Source: Sphaerolaimus hirsutus (Eukaryota; Nematoda; Chromadorea; Monhysterida; Sphaerolaimidae). Taken from it: a stretch of DNA of 64,000 nucleotides. The notes under the pieces were generated by a model. It saw only the letters and a list, made by a program, of their open reading frames with translations, was not told the origin of the DNA and searched no databases. The translations under genes were made by a program, and so were the position numbers. The stretch lies in the NCBI GenBank assembly GCA_964036195.1, contig OZ038459.1, positions 3,407,206-3,471,205 of the forward strand, read 5' to 3'. This document shows positions 12,126-25,200 of the stretch, in pieces. Each line of letters starts with the position of its first letter. Position 1 is the first letter of the stretch.

Positions 12126-12533
12126 TACCGTATTACCCCGAATTATCCCCCCCTCGAATTAACCCCCCCCCCTCAAAATGGGCTGGGGAAAGAATAACCC
12201 CCCCCCTCAAAATACCCCCCCTCCGGAATGATGTACATCATGTATGCAATGTACATGATGTATTGATTACTACTTATTTGCATCGCAGCTACACTTATAC
12301 GCTCATTTGTGTACAGATGTACATCTATAGCCCCAATATGACCTATTTTCTCACATTTATTACCGTTTTTGTGTGAGAAAAGGCGTATTCTTTAGTATGA
12401 ATGTCACGAAAATTTCTGGCGAAATAATCAAACCCCCCCTCGAATAACCCCCCCTCGAATTAATCCCCCCCCCCTCAAATTTTGCTGGCGAAAAAATAAA
12501 CCCCCATGGGGGTATTTCGAGGTAATACGGTAT
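12126..12533. mobile_element. Family B palindromic element
   Basis: TACCGTATTACCCCGAATTA at the left, GGGGGTATTTCGAGGTAATA at the right. Several TCGAATTAACCCCCC modules and a central unique part. Confidence 0.75.
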
Positions 12534-12961
12534 GCATTTTCAACCAAAAATACAAACAAAAATTAGAAAACACTTTTCAAAATTTCGAATTTTTGTTTGC
12601 CATCGTTAAAGGCATGCCTTTGAATTAAATTGGTCTACATTATGTTTCACATTTATTCAATGCATTTTGCTATCCAACTCTAATGACGATTTGTATCCAA
12701 ATGAAAGCGAAAAAGTTTCCTTTCTGGTGTATAGTTCAGTGTTCTTAACTTCCGCAGTTTTCACTGGGTTTGGGTTTAATGGGTTTGATTTCGCGTGTCA
12801 ACTTCATTAGTATCAAGACATTTTTCACGTTCACTAAAATAGGACAGAGTGGCTGGTCACGCTACTTTGTCGTAAAAAAGCTTATTACCTATTCATGCCA
12901 TCGGAAGGGGGTAGACGAACAGTTTTGTTTACCGCGTGTGTGACAGGTATTGGGTAGGGGG

Positions 12962-13813
12962 CAGGGACGTATCCAGGATTTTTGAGCGGGGGGCTGCTTG
13001 TTTGCGGAAGCCGGCGAGCGGGGAGGCTCAGCCCCCCCTACAAATTTTTCCCTATATTTGGACGGGAAGGCGTTTTGGCGCTAGCGCCATACAAAGGCGC
13101 CACGCCATGGCGCTATTGGCGTTGGCGCCAGCGCCAGGAACCGCTTTGTATGTATGTAAATATGCATACATACCGTATATCCTTGAATAATACCCCCCCG
13201 TGCATAATACCCCCCCCCTTGAATAACACCCCCCTGTTGGCCAGGTGAGGAAAAAAAACGCCCCCCCCCCCTTGAATAACTCCCCCTCTTGAATAAGTCC
13301 CCCCTCTGGGTAAAACGACAATGTGTATTTGAATGATTCAGACGCCGATGAACACGAATTTTAGGATGGATACGTTGTTTTTGCTCTTGTTGAACTGGTC
13401 ATTTTCTGCATTATATGTGTTGACGGAATGCATACAAACAATGAATAAAGTGAAAGTTTTCCTGGAAGTTCTGAGGAAAAAATAACTCCCCCCCCTTGAA
13501 TAGTACCCCCCCTTGAATAACTCCCCCCCAAAACCTCTGACGAAATAATAACGCCCCTGGGGTCTTATTCAAGGATATACGGTATACAGCTAAATTTGGA
13601 AAATCTGTTCATTTCCAAGGAAATTGGTTTTCAGGGGCCGATCCGCTGTAAATACAATGCATGAGCAAGAAATTGCGCGCTTGCGCGCAAAAATTTTTAA
13701 GAAACATCGAAAAATATATCGGAAAAGTGCCATTTTCCGGGACTTTTTAGGTTTTACCCCGGGAAGGGGGGGGGCTGCAGCCCCCCGCCTCCCCCCTGGA
13801 TACGTCCTTGGGT
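12962..13813. mobile_element. Family P element split by a B element
   Basis: CAGGGACGTATCCAGGATTT at the left and CCCCCCTGGATACGTCCTTG at the right; B (13171-13584) inside. Contains GCGCGCTTGCGCGC and a run of CATTTTCCGGGACTTTTTAG. Confidence 0.65.
13171..13584. mobile_element. Family B palindromic element (ATATCC variant), nested in P
   Basis: TACCGTATATCCTTGAATAA and TTATTCAAGGATATACGGTA are exact inverted ends. CTTGAATAACTCCCCC modules repeat inside. It splits a family P element. Confidence 0.8.
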
Positions 13814-14652
13814 ATTGGGTAGGGGGTCTAGTGAATATTGACTCGCGGGGGTACTGATAGATAGGAAATCGCTCCTCCCGAGGGATAGATAGCTGAACAG
13901 ATTTTTGCCGGGGGGCGTTCAATATGTAGGTGTTTTCAAACTGTAGAATGTAAAAGTGACAAAAATCGCTACAAAATAGGTGTAAATAATTAAAAATAAG
14001 TATATGAGAACATGGTTGATTGAAAATAGGCAAAAATGCACCTGAACGATAATGATTCTGAAGGTGAAAATGCGAAAAAGGTATGAAAATGAGTAATCTG
14101 AGCAAAATTTCCCAAAAATCACTCCAGATATATATCTACCTTGACAGCTGGCCGATTTTCGGTAGTTGGGGATTCAGGAGATTGTAGCAAAATTTTCCGC
14201 CTCGTCATAGATAGATAGATAGCTGGAACGTTTGGGGAGGGGGTAAACCACCTATAAATCTACTCACTGAACCCTTGTTATTGGGTGCTGCTGGGTTGGA
14301 GTTCATTTAACTAAATAATATTTATTTAGAATAAGTTATTTTCCCTTACATAACATATTTACAGGAATGTACATTACAGGAATGTACATTAGATTACATT
14401 TACAGGAATGTACAGGAATGACATAAAAAGCAATTGAATATTTTTCACAAGTTCATTTGCCACTGTAGGAGATCAATAAAATTTCAAATAAAAGTTCACT
14501 GCAACAACTAAAGCCCGTGGTCACATCGCGCACTCTGTCAAATGACTTGTGAAGTAAGAATTTTTGGTTCAAAGTGTGAGTTCCGATTGAGAAGATTAAC
14601 ATGGCACTTGACATTTTTTGTCACTTTATAATGCATTCCATCGAGGACGTTA

Positions 14653-14889
14653 CCAGGTGCCAGTTCCGCAAATTGAGAAGTGAGAAGTAAAACGGCAAAA
14701 GCGAAGTGAAATGGCAAAAGCAAAGTTAATTGAGAAATAAAATGGCAAAGTATAGAGATATATTACTTTTCTTCTTTTTTTAAACTTCGCTTTTGCCAAT
14801 TTACTTGCCATTTCACTTTGCTTTTGCCAATTTATATCACTTTTTCCATTTCACTTCTCATTTCTGAATTTGCGGAACTGGCCCCAGGG
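14653..14889. mobile_element. Family N MITE
   Basis: CCAGGTGCCAGTTCCGCAAA on the left and TTTGCGGAACTGGCCCCAGG on the right, with an AGAAGTGAGAAGTAAA foldback between. CCAGGTG and CCAGGGG flank the element. Confidence 0.7.
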
Positions 14890-14983
14890 GGCAGGGGAGG
14901 ACGCCAGGAGAACATCTGGCTATGTCTCTGAAATCTGAATGCATTTGATGACAATTCACTTGACAGGGTGCGTCATTGGCCCT

Positions 14984-15225
14984 ACACACACTAGTTTTCA
15001 CCGTGACTGATGTGAAAACTGAAATGGCCACATGGCCACATCCAGCCTACACTTATTGTATGCTATGTGTTTTAGTTTTCAAATTTTCAAATTTTAACTT
15101 TCATAAAGTTAAATTCCAATTTAAATAAAATAAAATCATTCAACCGTGTTCATTAATTTGCATTTGAACAAATTTCAGTTTTCACACGAAGCTACGGTGA
15201 AAACTAGTGTGTGTAGGCACATTGA
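14984..15225. mobile_element. Family F MITE
   Basis: CCCTACACACACTAGTTTTC to GAAAACTAGTGTGTGTAGG, with CACCGTGACT inverted at the right. Confidence 0.75.
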
Positions 15226-15245
15226 TTCCCCAACATATTTATTCT

Positions 15246-15557
15246 GGCATTGGCGCTACACACACTAGTTGACAAGGACACCAAATGTCAACTGGTTCTC
15301 ATACCGATTCAAAGCTTGCTCACGAGTAACACTACATGCGCATCATTATATATTACCTTTCCACACATAATTTTTTTAATTCCCCCCTTGTAGATTGCAC
15401 ATACTGCACAATTTTTTCAACAAAACAGATTCATTTGCAACAAATTCAACACGTTTGAATTTGAACGTCATTCGTCGGCTTGTGAGCAAGCTTTGAATTG
15501 GGATGGGAACCAGTTGACATTTGGTCGTCTTGTCAACTACCGTGTATAGGGCCATTG
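15246..15557. mobile_element. Family D MITE
   Basis: CACACACTAGTTGACAAGGA, then ACCAAATGTCAACTGGTTC, with inverse GTTGACATTTGGTCGTCTTG at the right. The GATTCAAAGCTTGCTCACGA arm is also inverted. Confidence 0.75.
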
Positions 15558-15867
15558 TCAACTATCCCGAAATGTAAACGCCGCAGACACGCAACCCAAA
15601 ACTGCTGTACACAACATCGCAACTTTGAATACTGAAATGAAACCCATCCAATGCATTTTTGTGCACATTTGCAGACAAAAAATAAATAGAGTGGAACACC
15701 AAATGAACAACTGAAACAAATAACAGCGATAATTGAGTCTAATAACTAATTTAGTTATCAGGTGGTGTTCACGCGTTTTTTTTGTGACGACAAAATATTT
15801 GGAGTTTTCAACAATCTTTTGGCATAAAATTTGAAAATTTGATTAGTATGATGTCGCAAAGGCCCTG

Positions 15868-16123
15868 CACACGCTAGTTTACACACGAAATTTTGAAAAC
15901 TCATAAATGAACTTTAAACGTGTTTGAGTTTTCCACAATGAGGTGGCCGTCAACTACAGTTGACGGAGATAAAAATGACTCATCGTCAGTCATTTTTATG
16001 AGTCATTTTTAATGTCCGTCAACTGTAGTTGACAGCCACCTCATTGTAGAAAACTCAAATGCGTTCTAAGCTGATTTGTGAGTTTTCGAAATTTCGTGTG
16101 AAAACTAGTGTGCGCGGGCACAA
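15868..16123. mobile_element. Family G MITE just downstream of the GPCR stop
   Basis: CACACGCTAGTTTACACACG to GTGTGAAAACTAGTGTGCGC. GTCAACTACAGTTGACGG is central. It begins about 150 bp past the stop codon, so it may lie in the 3' UTR. Confidence 0.75.
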
Positions 16124-16275
16124 AGCGACAAGCCGTTCGAGGTGTCAAACGCATCAAAAATTTCATGTTCATTCCAAAAAATGGTTTAAAAAAATCGACA
16201 CGTAAATTTTTTGTCGTCACACAAAAAAAACCCCGTCGCAAACAGCGCCTTAAGTGAAGGGAAAGTATTCATTTC

Positions 16276-19200
16276 TCACGTAATCTCGAGCATCAGGCAA
16301 ATGTCGTCGGTTTCTGACTCGAACCTGACCAACTTGGCGAAGTCGGGCGTGCCTTTCTCCCCGTCGCTTTGGTACAACATCTATAGTGTGTGGGGGGTGT
16401 TTGCTTGGCGGTTACTGGGTACTATTGGGTCCACACACGCTAGTTGACATAGACAACAAATGTCAACTGGTTCCCATCCCGATTCAAAGCTTGCGGACGA
16501 GTGGACGAACAACGTTCTCACGCATTCTTCGAATTAGGAACGGAATCAGTTGACATTTGGTGTCGATGTCAACTAGCGTGTGGGGGGCCATTATACCAGC
16601 TAGGGGCAGATGGGATCCTGATCCTGAATCTTGTGAATTTTTGGGATTTTGTGGTTCTGATTCCGATCCTGAAAATTTGAAAAACCAAAACTGATACCAA
16701 AACATTTTAGATACCGATCTCGATACTGATAAAATTTACCTAACCCCAATCCTGGAAAATTTGCCAAATGACTTTTGCGCTGAGAAATTGCATTTTAAAC
16801 AGAAACATCCAGTGTGCATTTTATGCCACTACTGGATACTTCTGGAGTGTGTTTTTTTGGTGAAAAATTAGAGAATCCAAAATCCGGATTTCAGAACCTT
16901 ATCCTGAAAATTGAAAAGAACAATCCTTATCCTGATCCCAAAAATTCAAATATATTATCCTGATCCCGATCTATCATATTCCAAAAACAATGCTGATCTC
17001 AAAAATTAAAAAAACCAATCCCGATCCCAAAAGTCAATTCCCATTTGAACTCTAACAGTCCCTACAGAACCTGGAGCCAAATACGTCGCTTTGTCAAGGG
17101 ACAAGAAAAGTGAAGAGAATTAGGAAATATTGCTAATAATTAACTTGCGTAAATGTCTAATGGCAAATTTTTTTACACATGCTTTGGCTTCACTTCTCTT
17201 TTACTTGACAAAAATTTGAATTTGGATTCAGGTTCCAGGCTCCAGATTTAATTAGGAAGGCAGGCGCGCCCGACAAAAATGGAAATGTATTGATATAAAG
17301 GTCGATTTTAAAACAGATTTGATGGACTAGGCAGGTAAAATTGGAAAAATTATTTGTCACGATGTTTTCCATATACCTAATTGCGATACTGTCCTTTGTA
17401 AAAAAGCGTCAAAAATCGCAAGGCAAAATTTATTGGCCAAATTAGCGATTTTTCACACTTTTTACAGAAGAGAATGTCGCAACGATATCGAAAACATGAA
17501 TCGTTTTTTTTTGTGTCAATTTTATCGATCGAGTCCGTCAAATTTGTATGAAAATGGATCATTATATTCACACCTGCCTGCCTAATTAAATCTGGGTCCT
17601 GATATTGATAATTTGCTCACGTGAAACAACACTGTGCATATAATAAGTGAAGGGGCACACGTGAATTTCTAAAAATATGCTAAACTGAAAACCATATTTC
17701 ATCGAAAAGTGCACATACTCGAGGAAAAAGGTAGAAAACACCAACGGGCAGTTCCACAATTAATTTTTTAATGTTATTTTTATTAACTTGACATTTAGAG
17801 TTCTTTTCGTGACCCAACATTTAGTTGAGAAAATTTTCCAAAAATAGACTACATAATTACAAATGATCATCCGTATACGCATATTTTTATGGGTATGCGT
17901 CTAGGGTTTTTTAAATTTAAATTTAAATTTAGAAATTTAAAACAAGAGTTTTTGAACAGTAAATTTTCCATTCATTTTGAAGAAAATCACAATATTTTTC
18001 TGAATTTTCCATTCACAAAACGGCATAGAAAAATGCCATTCCCACAAACCAATAAGTAATGCCACTTTATTCGACGAAATACGGTCATTTGCTAATTGCG
18101 AGCGACTACTCCCTTCACTGTTGTGCTAAGAGCAGAAATAACATGCGCATAGTTAAACATAAGTCTCTGAGTTTCGAGTGAATTTCGCTTCATGTAAAAG
18201 ATCGGCTTCAATTAAGTGTCGATTTGATATGGATAAACTCGGCGGCGTTGTCATACTGTGCATTCGCACGTATTTATGTCTCACGTTGGAAGCATGCCAA
18301 TAATGGTTAAGCATGATTTTTTTGTCAAAAGGTGAAAAAAATTCATTGTTGTGATAATACGTTAACGTATAACGTTATAACAGTAATGAATTTTTTACTC
18401 GTTTATGAAAATCGCGTGCGTCAAAAATAGTTGGCACGCCTCCAACGTTAACCACTCGTGCAAGGTGTAAAGTCACTGAAATATACGCGACTTTGTGAAA
18501 GTAAATAGGTATGTAAATATAATTTACTTGGGCTGTTTGGAAAATATTGCTAGAAGTAAAAAAATTAGCGATGCATGTGCAAAACGGTGATTTGATGTTT
18601 TTGATTTTGATGCTATTCATAATTTATTGGATTTTTGAGCTCAAACTGGGTGCGATGTCCATTATGCTCCAGTACAAAACACTTGTTGACTGCCACCGTT
18701 TTGTCAACTGTATGCAGTAATTCAAATTTGGTTATGTATGTACAACACGAAAATACCTTATTTTGTCGTAACTTCACGATGGGCAACTCCATGTACCGTA
18801 TTTCCTCGAAAAACCTCCGGCGGTTTATTATTTCGTCAGCTAATTTTGTAGGGGAGTATGGCCCTACACACGCTAGTTGACATTGACACCAAATGTCAAC
18901 TGGTTCCATTCCAAATTCAAAGCTTGCGTTTGAATGTCGTTCGTCGGCTCGTCAGCGAGCCTTGCATAGGGATCGGAACCAGTTGACATTTGGTGTCGAT
19001 GTCAACTAGCGTGTGTGGGCCCTATTTCAAGTGGGTCATTTTCGATGGGTTTCTTTATCACGCCGTAAATTTTATGAAATTCCTCCTACTCAAACGTAGA
19101 ACAATCCAAGAATAACAGAAGTGTAAAATATCTACGCATCTATTGATAAATATGTTAAAGTGTATTTTTGTACACTGTGGAGTGGTACCATACAATACCT

Positions 19201-22200
19201 GTCCTAACGCAACTCACTCATTGTATTTTACATGTGCTTCATTAACCACAAAATGTATAATTGTGTCGTTTACATTCTCTTTATACTCAATTCGAGTGGG
19301 ACTGTTTCTAAGAGGTATTATTTCCACAGCTCGCTCAGACCTAAGGTATTTCGAGGGGGGGGTTAATTCGAGAAAATACGGTATTCTTAACCCAATGTAC
19401 ACTATTTTCCAAACAGCCCAGTCACATTTCACCACCAGCACCTCAAACATTTCATATTTGGCACTTCCACACTTCTATTAGCCCTACCAATTGGTCTCTC
19501 GACTTGCAACTGTTAACATCATTACTAATCCTTACGCAACTCTGAAACATCGTACGTTTGCCATATGTCGAACGCACAGTAGTGTCAACTGGCGGAGTGT
19601 TATCATCGGCGCGACATATTTTGTCGCGCGGCTGCGTTTGAATGTTGTTAATTAGTCTGGGATCGCTGAATTCGGTCGCTTTGATGTCGTTGTTCATCAG
19701 CGGCACCGTGGTGCAGTTGTAGTTGCCGATGACGATGTCGTTCTGCGGGGTAGTCACAGACTCTGTGAAATGCCCTGGCAAATGGCTAATGTAGTGCAAA
19801 GTGTCTGAAGTCATGGAAAATGTCAAATGTCATGTAAAGTGTCTAAAGTAGGGTGTCAACTTTCCGTTTTCCGCTTTCCGCTTTCCGGAGGATGTTTTTA
19901 CCCTTTCCGTTTTCCGTTTTCCCGCAGCTAAAATTTTTTACCCTTTCCGTTTCCGGCAGGTGAAAAATTTTAACTTTTCCGTTTTCCGTAAATTTTTTTG
20001 ACACAAATTTTTCCGTGTTTAAAGTCATGGTAATGTCAAATGTCGTTCAAAGTGTCAACGTATTTACGTTTGCCATTTTCCAGCACATTTTTCGCATGAA
20101 ATTTGACATTTTACAGGACATTTTACAGTGTCTGGGAGTGGCACCTGGCTGGACATTTTCGGACCGGGCGTTGTCTTGCAGCAGAATCGGTCTCGGAACA
20201 TGTCGCTGCGCGTTTTTGGGGAAGTTTTAGTTTTTTATTTGTAGGTACACCTTAGTTTTGTTCAATGGCTCGATTCCGCCAGATTAAAAAGTGTATCAAA
20301 ATGCCAATTTGGATACCGATCCGGAAAACAAGTCTGGTTTGAACCCTAATTAGGTGTGGTATCCCAAAATTCTATACCAGAGGTGTTTCAAGGGTGGATG
20401 TTCGAAACAGATTTATCAATTTTGAAAATTTCAATTGTCAACTGGTGTGCTTAATCGGGCACACTACGGAATATTCCAAAAAAGTTATCCAAAACCCTCC
20501 TTTATCTCACCAGAAAATCGAATAAAAATCTGTGCTGAAGATCATATAAATGACGAAATTGACGGAGGAATTGAGTATGACGAGAAAATTGCTGGCGTCG
20601 GTGAGGAAGTTGAGCACGAGCGGGTCGGGGCTGCCGAACGTCTCCACGATGTTGATCACCAGCGCCAACGTGTTGCACAGCAGAAACAGCAGCACCACCT
20701 GGGAGGGGCGAGTTAGATTACAAGTGGGATCCCGATCCCGAATCCCGATATTTGCCCGGTTTAGTGGTCCCGATCCCGAAGCCCCAAACCAAACCCGATC
20801 CCGATCGTGAAATCTGAAAATCACAATTCCGATCCCGAAAGGTCAATCCCGTTTGAACCCTAATGTTCGTGTATTGGCGTGTTAGCCTGTAAATGTTAAA
20901 ATGTCGTTAATTGTCATGCAAGTGGCAAAAGTTGTGATTCCATGAAATAACCAGTCAGAATGAAACTTTGACATGACACTTTGTGAAACGTTAATTGTCA
21001 CGCAATGTCTCCGACTAGCACCGAGTAAAGTTGAACGCGAGTAATTATCTCGCAATCACCCCCATCAACCCACCCAAAAATCCGTCAACCGTCTTTCAAC
21101 TAATTCCGTCAACTTTCCGTCAACTGCTTCCGTCAACTGTCAACTGACCATGATCATAGTGACGGTGTCGTCGCTGTCGGCCTCGCCGGCGCCGGGGCGC
21201 ACCTTCATCATTTGCAGCGGCGCCGCGGCCGCAATGCCCGCTATGCCGTGGTAGCGCGGCTGCGAAATGCTCGAAGGGGGTGCATTGGGGATTTTTTTTT
21301 TTTTGGGGGGGGGGTGATGACTGAATTCTAAACGTAAAAGTATTTTCGTGTAATTTTGACACACTTTAATTTTGATGTGAGAAGTGAAATTAGAAGTGAG
21401 AAGTGAAATGAGAAGTGAAATAAGTGAGAATTAAAATGCGAAGAAAAACGATAAGTTTTAAGTTTATTTTGATTTAAATATTTTACTTCTTAGTTTTAAA
21501 ACGTTTTTTTACTATCTTCTTGCGGAATCTGCACCAGGTGCAATCCCACCCCTGTAAAGTGTTAAGTAAAGTGTCAAATGTCATGTAAAATGTGAATCAA
21601 AACAAAGAAAAACTTTTTTCCTGAACTTTGCGTGACATTTGACACTTTACTTTTCACTTTACAGAACCGTCCCCAAAGGCCAAAGCCAACTCTCCATGTA
21701 TAATAGCAAGCAACCGCCCCCCCCCAAACTCACGCTCACAGTATCAATCCCATAACTGCTATTTTCCCTCCTAGTCCGGTCCCTCACGCTCTTCCTGCCA
21801 CCATTATCCCTGGGACACTGCATTTCGGTGTGCCGCCGCGGCAGGGCGTAGGGCGGCACGTTGCCCACCATGGTGTGCCGGTTCACGGTGACGCTGGTGG
21901 GCAGCGCCGCCCGCAGGAGGGGGCTGGGGCTTTGAGAGAGTCTGGGGGGTTGGGGGTTGGGGGTTGGGGTGGTAGTGGGGTTATGTTGGCGCTGCACAGA
22001 CTAGTTTAGTTTTATTGATAGGTGCCGGTTCCAGAGCCTGTTAAGGACCCTGTAAAGTGTGAAACACCCTATAAAATACAGGTGTTGTGTGTAAGACCAT
22101 GTAAAATGTAAAATGTCATGTAAAATACCCTGTAAAGTGTTTATCTAAATCTCATGTTTTTGTATCCAAATCTTACTTTTGGACATAAGAGACAGTGGCA

Positions 22201-25200
22201 AAAGCATAAGATTAGGATACAATGCAATAAGATTTGGATACGCATGGCACTTTACTGTGTCTTTTACATGAGTTTTGACACTTTACATGGTCTTTTTCAT
22301 GACACCTGACTTTTCATACGCTTTCTACATGACACTTTACACACGGTCCTTTACATGACAACTTTGAATGCGATTTGAATTTACTGGAATTAGGTGTTCG
22401 TCAACTAGGTACACTTGATCGAGGGTAGAAATTACTTTTTCCAGCAACTCAAATCTGTTCAACGCTGATCAATGTGTTCACTAAATTTCTTAATATTCGT
22501 TTGTAAGCTAATGTGTGCAGCGACATGTATTCTTGGCACCCCCGCCACACGCTGTGACAAAATTTCAGGCAAGATATTCGTAAACTGTCCTCCTATAGTA
22601 TCCTATTTTTATTAAGAAAGAGACAGTTGGCCAGATAGGTATTTTTTAACAAGCGTGAAAAGTGACAACTAACAGGTATAGGTGATGTAAAAACGCCATG
22701 GCGCTGGCGACAAGCAAAAAGCGCTATGGTGCTTGGCCTCATTTTGCTGTGGCACCATTTGTGCTTGGCGCTAAGGGTTAGAAAAGTGCCATGGCGCTTT
22801 TGGTGTTAGGCGCAAAGTCATGGGTTTTTTACATGTCTAAATACTGACAAGTATGATGTAGTGCCAAGACTTTGGCGCCAAATGCGCCTTGGCACTTTTC
22901 CAATCCCCAGCATCAAGAATCAATAGAACCACGGCAGATGGCGCCAAGTGCCAAGATTTCCATGATGATTATGCTGGCGCCGTGGCGCTTTTACATCACT
23001 AGACGTGTAACAAATATTACATTTATATGAATACCGGGAAATGAACTGATTTTACGCTTTTTTCTTCACATTGTGCCGTGTGTCGTGTACGTTACAAACT
23101 AATAATTTGTGAACTGTGTTGTTGAATTCTCATGCGATGTTATGTACAGTGTTGTTAAAAGTACCGAACTTTTTTCAAAGTATACATAAAGTATTCCCTT
23201 TTTATCAGCCCACTGAGTACCGAAAAGGTAAAGTAAGAATATTATACTTTTACTCATGAATAAACTTGGGTGAAAAATTTTCCCCTGGAAAACGTAAAAG
23301 TGAGTATTTTTGCGAACGTTTTCTAAATTTTTCTGTCAAATTTGTTAGTTCATGTGCTTTTTGGTTATTCTCAGCTTTTTTATTATGTTTGTGCTTATAA
23401 ACATTTTTGGCCATTCTTCGCGTTTTTATTTTTGGATCTTCTTGGAAAAGCTTATAAAAAGCCTATCTGAAATATGTTTTCTGTACTCAAGTAGTTTCAA
23501 AAAGTAGATGTAACAACGAGTACAAGTACTTTTGAGTAAAAGTCCTCATTACTAAAAGTGAAAAAAATTCTGTACGTTTTCTGTACCTACTCAGGGCATG
23601 AGTGAAAATAGATACTTTAATTTTTCTTTTACTTTGAAAAAGTTCAGTACTGTTAACAACTCTGATCAGCATGTTAACCGCAGTACTTACATTCACGTCA
23701 CACCATAAAAAATGCATCAAATATTTTTGGTGTTAGATAATAATTGACGGACATTCATATTTACATACACTACATCGCAACAAACGCATCTTTTTTTCAA
23801 AATTATCATTCCGAAGAATGAAAACGTATACCCTAATTACAGAGACTGGCATGCTTTTTGTTAGCTCAAGTGTGAGGAAAAATTTACTAAGCGCGAGTGC
23901 ATAAAATGAATTTACGACACACACACACACATTTTTTTCTGTAGTAAAATGAAATAATTCAAATGAGGCGTCCAATTGTAAAAGTCGACTAGTCCGCCAA
24001 ATGCGATTTTGAGTTAATCGCTTTTTAAGTCTCAGACACAATTCCAGGCCCGTGGTGCGTGTAACGATGGCAAACCTTCCAGAAAAAAGTATTTAAATTT
24101 TTAAGTGTTTTTTCTAAAGTGAATTTTCGAATTTTCGAATTTTTCCCCAATTTAATTTTCGAATTTCGAATTTAATTTTCGAATTTTCGAATTTTCGAAT
24201 CTTTTTTGGGAATTTTTGAATTTTTTTAGAAAAATATTGAATTTGTAGCTTAAAACACAGTATTTGGACTGTCTTCATGTTTGGAGCACCTTTTAACCTT
24301 AATTTCACTGTAAGTGAAGCATGACATGACAATTTCACTTCACTTTAACATGACAAATGGTAGAAACACTTATGTGGATCAGTTTTCACTATTTTCGCTG
24401 GGGCTGAATGCCTTTCAAAAACGTATTGTGACTGCCCCTAGGAAAACCCGCAAGAGATTTTTTTGATGGACCGGAGTCTGCATCCGCGGAAGTAGAGGGC
24501 CGCGGTTCTAATTGTTTGGGCAGCTCCGTGCATTCCTAAATGGATGTGATTGAGTCCGCCGCTGCTGCCGCGGATGCCATTTCAATGTTTTTCTAATGTT
24601 TGTTATTTCATTACATGAGACATTTTCAGACCCACTGCATAGCAATTGTCACTTTATTTAGCACTCTGAACTTAAAACTGCGTTTTGTCACCTTGAATTC
24701 CCTGAAAAATTCGAAAACTATTTTCGAATTTTTGAATTTTTGAATTTTCGAATTTTTTTAAAAATAAATCGATTTTTAAGTGTTTTTTCCAGGGGTGAAA
24801 TAAAAATTCGAAAATTATGAAAAAATTCGAAAATTCGAAAATATTTTCGAATTTTCGAATCTTTTTTTGCCATCGTTAGGTGCGTGTCCAATTTGGCTCT
24901 CTCGTGTTTTCCATTAAGTTCCATATGTTGACAATAAAGTGTCAAATTTTCAGCCCCTAATCTCAACCTATATGTGAAAAATGGGGTGTCCATAAAATTC
25001 CATTTGGTGAGAGCAAAACTGTTTCGGGGAGGGAAATGGACTTGTCGGCTTCTTGCACGCGAGCACATTTTTGTTCCCGGCGAGGACGAGGCTGCCTTAT
25101 GGGAAAATTATGGACTTGTCGACTTTTAGAAATCGGTGTCCACAGTGGACTTATCACATTTCTTGCGTTTTTTTCCCATAAAAGTGGATGCGGAGGATGG

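Larger units (their letters stand above)
11611..12611. mobile_element. Family J element containing G and B insertions
   Basis: TAACGATGACAAACCCTCTG to TTTGTTTGCCATCGTTA. G (11918-12108) and B (12126-12533) are inside. Confidence 0.65.
8445..16275. other. Intergenic region between the two main genes
   Basis: No coding exon recognised. Contains, in order, degraded A units (8690-8920), P, N (10405-10613), D with E, J with G and B, P with B, a region of ATAGATAG repeats (14206), N, F, D and G. It must hold the kinase promoter near 8445-8700 and the GPCR 3' UTR near 16275, but no core promoter motif is clear. Confidence 0.6.

Noticed and set aside
19452..19826. 124-codon minus-strand frame as a separate small gene
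   Set aside because: Its middle (19742-19536) is the GPCR tail exon; the ends are intron sequence.
20500..20511. Receptor ending right after TM7 (SIFW, then stop)
   Set aside because: A donor precedes the stop, and the exon 20205-20145 joins in phase to give a normal helix 8 with a CC pair.
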